From: an uncultured Candidatus Melainabacteria bacterium
GTDB taxonomy: Bacteria > Cyanobacteriota > Vampirovibrionia > Gastranaerophilales > Gastranaerophilaceae
NCBI GenBank assembly: GCA_946186335.1
Contig: CAMHMW010000072.1
Span: forward strand, 1 to 8,759
Direction of reading: 5' to 3'
DNA: 8,759 nucleotides
The notes beneath the pieces were generated by a model that made no database searches, was not told the DNA's origin, and saw only the letters and a program-made list of their open reading frames with translations. Position numbers and translations under genes: made by a program. This document shows, one piece after another, positions 7,079 to 8,759 of the stretch; within the stretch, counting starts at the first letter, position 1, and each line of letters begins with the position of its first letter.

Positions 7079-7336
7079 TTACATATATTGTTCTTCTTGA
7101 ATTGCAAGAGCTGCAATCTGATTGGAGATAAAGCATACCCTTTTCAAAGGTCCTTCGGTATCTTTTTCAACAACAACAGGCTGGTTAGATTTCATAAGTT
7201 CGGTCAGTTCCTGATACAAACCCATATAATCGTTTACATACAATACCAAAGGTGCTGTTGAACCTTTTAAAAATACCAGAACGGCATATCTTTTTTTGAT
7301 ATTCTGGGCATTCGGGTTGTTATATTGTTGTGCCAT
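7079..7336 (-). CDS. Unrecognised 85-residue protein heading the fatty-acid operon
   Basis: I do not recognise this family. It is a strong gene candidate: AAGGAG lies 6 bases before the ATG, a promoter sits just upstream, and its stop is 2 bases from the yceD start. The first 14 residues are polar and Asn/Gln-rich (NNPNAQN). The rest alternates short hydrophobic strands (RYAVLVFL, PLVLYVND, QPVVVEKD, VCFISNQIAALAI) with one amphipathic helix (YQELTELMKS), which looks like a small alpha/beta domain. There is no signal peptide, membrane segment or metal motif, only one Cys. As first gene it will be co-expressed with the fab genes. A regulatory or accessory role in lipid or ribosome synthesis is possible but unsupported. 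Confidence 0.75.
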   Translation of the reverse strand: MAQQYNNPNAQNIKKRYAVLVFLKGSTAPLVLYVNDYMGLYQELTELMKSNQPVVVEKDTEGPLKRVCFISNQIAALAIQEEQYM

Positions 7337-7346
7337 AATTTTCTCC

Positions 7347-7373
7347 TTTTCGGTATAACCATATTACCGAAAA
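7347..7373. promoter_or_regulatory. Inverted repeat over the operon -10 box, candidate operator
   Basis: TTTTCGGTA (7347-7355) and TACCGAAAA (7365-7373) form a perfect 9-base inverted repeat with a 9-base centre. It covers the -10 box and the likely start point, a classical repressor position. Read on the minus strand it begins TTTTCGGTAATAT, which resembles TTTTCGGTTATAT over the acpP promoter. It could also form a hairpin at the very 5' end of the message, but the dyad straddles the promoter, so a DNA site is more likely. Confidence 0.5.
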
Positions 7374-7389
7374 AGTTTTTTAAAAGCAA
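7361..7389 (-). promoter_or_regulatory. Main promoter of the fatty-acid operon
   Basis: On the minus strand TTGCTT (7384-7389) is followed after exactly 17 bases by TAATAT (7361-7366). Transcription would begin near 7354, about 18 bases before the first ATG, leaving just room for the AAGGAG site (7343-7348). No other gene on this strand lies upstream within the window, so the operon starts here. Confidence 0.6.
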
Positions 7390-7419
7390 ATTACTTAAAT
7401 AAATACATTAAACAGAGGA

Positions 7420-7447
7420 TTGAACAAAAACTTTAATCCTTTAAAAT
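7420..7447 (+). promoter_or_regulatory. Possible divergent promoter for the Cys-rich small gene
   Basis: TTGAAC (7420-7425) and TAAAAT (7442-7447) are 16 bases apart on the plus strand, giving a start near 7454 and a leader of about 60 bases. The -35 box lies at the edge of a 6-base inverted repeat (AGGATT 7416-7421, AATCCT 7435-7440). AT-rich spacers give chance matches, so this is tentative. Confidence 0.35.
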
Positions 7448-7513
7448 ATGATTAAGCGGTGGTGTCATATTTTGTATCCGCAAGGGTGGTCGTAAAAATA
7501 TCGGGAGAGAAGG

Positions 7514-7750
7514 ATGGACAGAATAATTTCTGAAAATGTAGATTTATACAGTCCTGCAAATGACGAAATGTCGGATTCCATTACCCAAAACTGGACGGAA
7601 CAAGCTATTGAATGCTACTCGGTAAATTGCGACTGTTCAAAATGTTCACTGAGCCGCGGACACTATTCATTTATATGCCAAATGCCAAAAGTAATCGACG
7701 TACTAATTCAGACGATTGGGGAACCGGAACTTGAAAGAAAAACTGCGTGA
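7514..7750 (+). CDS. Unrecognised 78-residue cysteine-rich protein
   Basis: I do not recognise the family. GGGAGA (7503-7508) sits 5 bases before the ATG, and AGAAGG touches it. Five cysteines fall at 34, 39, 41, 44 and 55, in the pattern C-x4-C-x-C-x2-C-x10-C within ECYSVNCDCSKCSL, with His50 close by. This looks like a metal-binding knuckle (zinc or iron-sulfur). Residues 1-22 are acidic and polar. The region after Cys55 (PKVIDVLIQTIGEP) looks like an amphipathic helix. No signal peptide or membrane segment is seen. It lies divergent to the fatty-acid operon and is followed by a hairpin, so it is probably its own unit. A role as a small regulator or metal-cluster protein is inference only. 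Confidence 0.65.
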   Translation: MDRIISENVDLYSPANDEMSDSITQNWTEQAIECYSVNCDCSKCSLSRGHYSFICQMPKVIDVLIQTIGEPELERKTA

Positions 7751-7783
7751 TTGTGTGTACTAAACCCCGAAAAAAAGCAGAAA

Positions 7784-7816
7784 GTAAGCCATAGGATGAA
7801 AATTCTGTGGCTTTTC
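7784..7816 (+). terminator. Probable weak terminator after the Cys-rich gene
   Basis: AAGCCATAG (7786-7794) pairs with CTGTGGCTT (7805-7813), one pair being G-U, around a loop of about 10 bases. It is followed by TTC, so the T run 7812-7815 is short. It starts 33 bases after the stop codon and before the likely TPR-gene promoter, the right place to separate the two plus-strand genes. Confidence 0.5.
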
Positions 7817-7844
7817 AGTTGCAAGGTTTTGTCATTACGAAGAT

Positions 7845-7872
7845 TTGCAAAATGAAAGTTTTACTGTAAAAT
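7845..7872 (+). promoter_or_regulatory. Possible promoter of the TPR gene
   Basis: TTGCAA (7845-7850) is 16 bases from TAAAAT (7867-7872). The -35 box is identical to that of the acpP promoter. The predicted start near 7879 leaves a leader of about 16 bases before the ATG at 7895 and only about 4 bases before the ATG at 7883, which favours the later start codon. Confidence 0.42.
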
Positions 7873-7894
7873 TACAAAGGAAATGAGGTTAAAA

Positions 7895-8677
7895 ATGTCA
7901 TCAAAACAAGATTCAGCAGAAGCCGTATTAAATAAAGTCATATTACTGAGAAACACAAAAAAATATGATGAGGCGGTTGAACTTGCAGCAAAAACTTTCC
8001 GCAAAACAAAAGATAATTGTCTTAATAATGAAATTTTTAACTGTTTCATTATGCAGGACAAAATTTATGATGCGATTAAAATTTTGACAAAAATGCTCAA
8101 ATATGAGCCGAATAATTTATCCCTGATAAAAAAACTTGCTAACTGCTACTTTAGGACGGGTGATTATAAAAATGCGCTCAAATATTATAAGAAAGTTTCC
8201 GACAGAGAGCCTGCAAACCCTGATAATCAATATAATACGGGAATGACATATCACTATCTTAACAACAGTAAAATGGCATATCAGCATTATTATAATGCTT
8301 TGAGTATAAACCAAAAACATATTGCTTCATTAAATAATATCGGAATTTTATATTATGAGGCAAAAGACTTCGAAAATGCCATAAAAATATTTAAAAAAGC
8401 AATTGAGTTTTCGGCAAACTCTCCGGAAGCATATCATCATTTGGGGGTTATTCAGCGAATATATAAAAATGATGAGGAGTTGTCCGAATTATATTTGAAA
8501 AAAGCAATAAGATTAGATCCTATGTATGCGGACAATTATTATCAACTTGCTCTGACATATAACAAATACGGCAGGAAACAGGAAGAACTTACGGCATTAC
8601 AAAAATGTCTTGAACTTAATCCGCAACACAATTCCGCAAAACAACTTCTTGAAAAAATATTCCGAAACGGCAGCTGA
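7895..8677 (+). CDS. TPR-repeat protein, 260 residues
   Basis: A soluble tetratricopeptide-repeat protein, a helical scaffold for protein-protein contacts with no catalytic motif. At least five 34-residue repeats are clear from about residue 73 to 243. Examples are LANCYFRTGDYKNALKYYKK, NIGILYYEAKDFENAIKIF and YHHLGVIQRIYKNDEEL, most ending in a turn such as REP, LDP or LNP. Residues about 11-72 look like one or two degenerate repeats (KYDEAVELA and YDAIKILTKMLKYEPN). There is no signal peptide or membrane helix. The ATG at 7895 is chosen because GAGG lies 6 bases upstream; the in-frame ATG at 7883 has AAAGG only 2 bases away and would add MRLK. The partner and process are unknown, and no neighbour points to one. 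Confidence 0.85.
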   Translation: MSSKQDSAEAVLNKVILLRNTKKYDEAVELAAKTFRKTKDNCLNNEIFNCFIMQDKIYDAIKILTKMLKYEPNNLSLIKKLANCYFRTGDYKNALKYYKKVSDREPANPDNQYNTGMTYHYLNNSKMAYQHYYNALSINQKHIASLNNIGILYYEAKDFENAIKIFKKAIEFSANSPEAYHHLGVIQRIYKNDEELSELYLKKAIRLDPMYADNYYQLALTYNKYGRKQEELTALQKCLELNPQHNSAKQLLEKIFRNGS

Positions 8678-8730
8678 AAATAAAAATTAGGCAATTATAT
8701 ACTATTTAGCACCAAATTTACCAAAAACCT

Positions 8731-8759
8731 CGTCATTCAGAGGGCTTTAGCCCGAAGAA
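8731..8759. repeat. Partial palindromic intergenic repeat at the window end
   Basis: CGTCATTCAGAGGGCTTTAG followed by CCCGAAGAA contains a perfect GGGCT-TT-AGCCC hairpin (8742-8753). The GTCATTC...GAAGAA framing resembles dispersed small repeats common between genes in many bacterial genomes. It is cut by the window edge, so its full length and copy number cannot be seen. It lies 53 bases after the TPR gene and could also act as a 3' hairpin. Confidence 0.55.

Noticed and set aside
7077..7136. Longer YceD with a start at 7136
   Set aside because: It would overlap the upstream gene by 58 bases, has a purine run directly against the ATG, and adds residues unlike the family. The ATG at 7076 follows the neighbour's stop by 2 bases.
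7337..7513. A riboswitch in front of the operon or the Cys-rich gene
   Set aside because: The operon leader is only about 18 bases, and the divergent leader shows no known aptamer core or stable multi-stem fold.
7883..7894. TPR protein starting at the ATG at 7883
   Set aside because: Its ribosome site would be only 2 bases away and the likely transcript start is about 4 bases upstream. The ATG at 7895 has GAGG at 6 bases.
1..8759. A new defence or mobile system
   Set aside because: No transposase, integrase, toxin-antitoxin pair, CRISPR repeats or tRNA were found. The nuclease end at the left edge is one partial gene without visible partners.

Overview
This window is AT-rich bacterial chromosome. 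It is dominated by a complete, co-directional fatty-acid synthesis operon on the minus strand, read from right to left: small unknown gene, yceD (DUF177), rpmF, plsX, fabH, fabD, fabG, acpP, fabF. The yceD-to-fabF order is the same as in Escherichia coli, and related orders occur in many other phyla, so order alone does not place the organism. The low GC, strong AGGAG-type ribosome binding sites, small cysteine-rich and TPR proteins and protein flavour would fit a gut Gastranaerophilales/Vampirovibrionia (Melainabacteria) genome. That is an impression from memory, not a demonstrated assignment.

Layout, left to right. Positions 2-424 (+) hold the C-terminal end of a PD-(D/E)XK (RecB/AddB/Cas4-type) nuclease that begins outside the window. 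It converges on fabF, and a strong bidirectional terminator (441-475) sits between them. The fab operon fills 485 to about 7389, including its promoter. Beyond it, a divergent intergenic region of 177 bases leads to two plus-strand genes: a 78-residue Cys-rich protein of unknown function (7514-7750) and a TPR-repeat protein (7895-8677). The window ends inside a palindromic intergenic repeat. No stretch longer than 177 bases lacks a gene, and I see no tRNA, rRNA, CRISPR array or insertion sequence.

How the genes work together. FabD loads malonyl groups onto AcpP. FabH starts chains from acyl-CoA plus malonyl-ACP, FabF elongates them and FabG reduces the 3-keto group. PlsX converts the finished acyl-ACP to acyl-phosphate for phospholipid synthesis. 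YceD and L32 (RpmF) tie the operon to ribosome biogenesis. The dehydratase (FabZ), enoyl reductase and acetyl-CoA carboxylase are not in the window and must be elsewhere.

The least ordinary signals are regulatory and accessory. Two sigma70-type promoters, one at the operon head and one inside the operon directly before acpP, each carry an inverted repeat across the -10 box, and the two repeats resemble each other (TTTTCGGTNATAT). This suggests one unknown regulator acts at both. An 88-base, gap-free imperfect palindrome built from roughly 8-base modules fills the rpmF-plsX gap. L32 carries a 60-residue tail with a basic half followed by an acidic half. The operon is led by an unrecognised 85-residue protein. 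I found no clearly new multi-gene system; these are the points worth checking.
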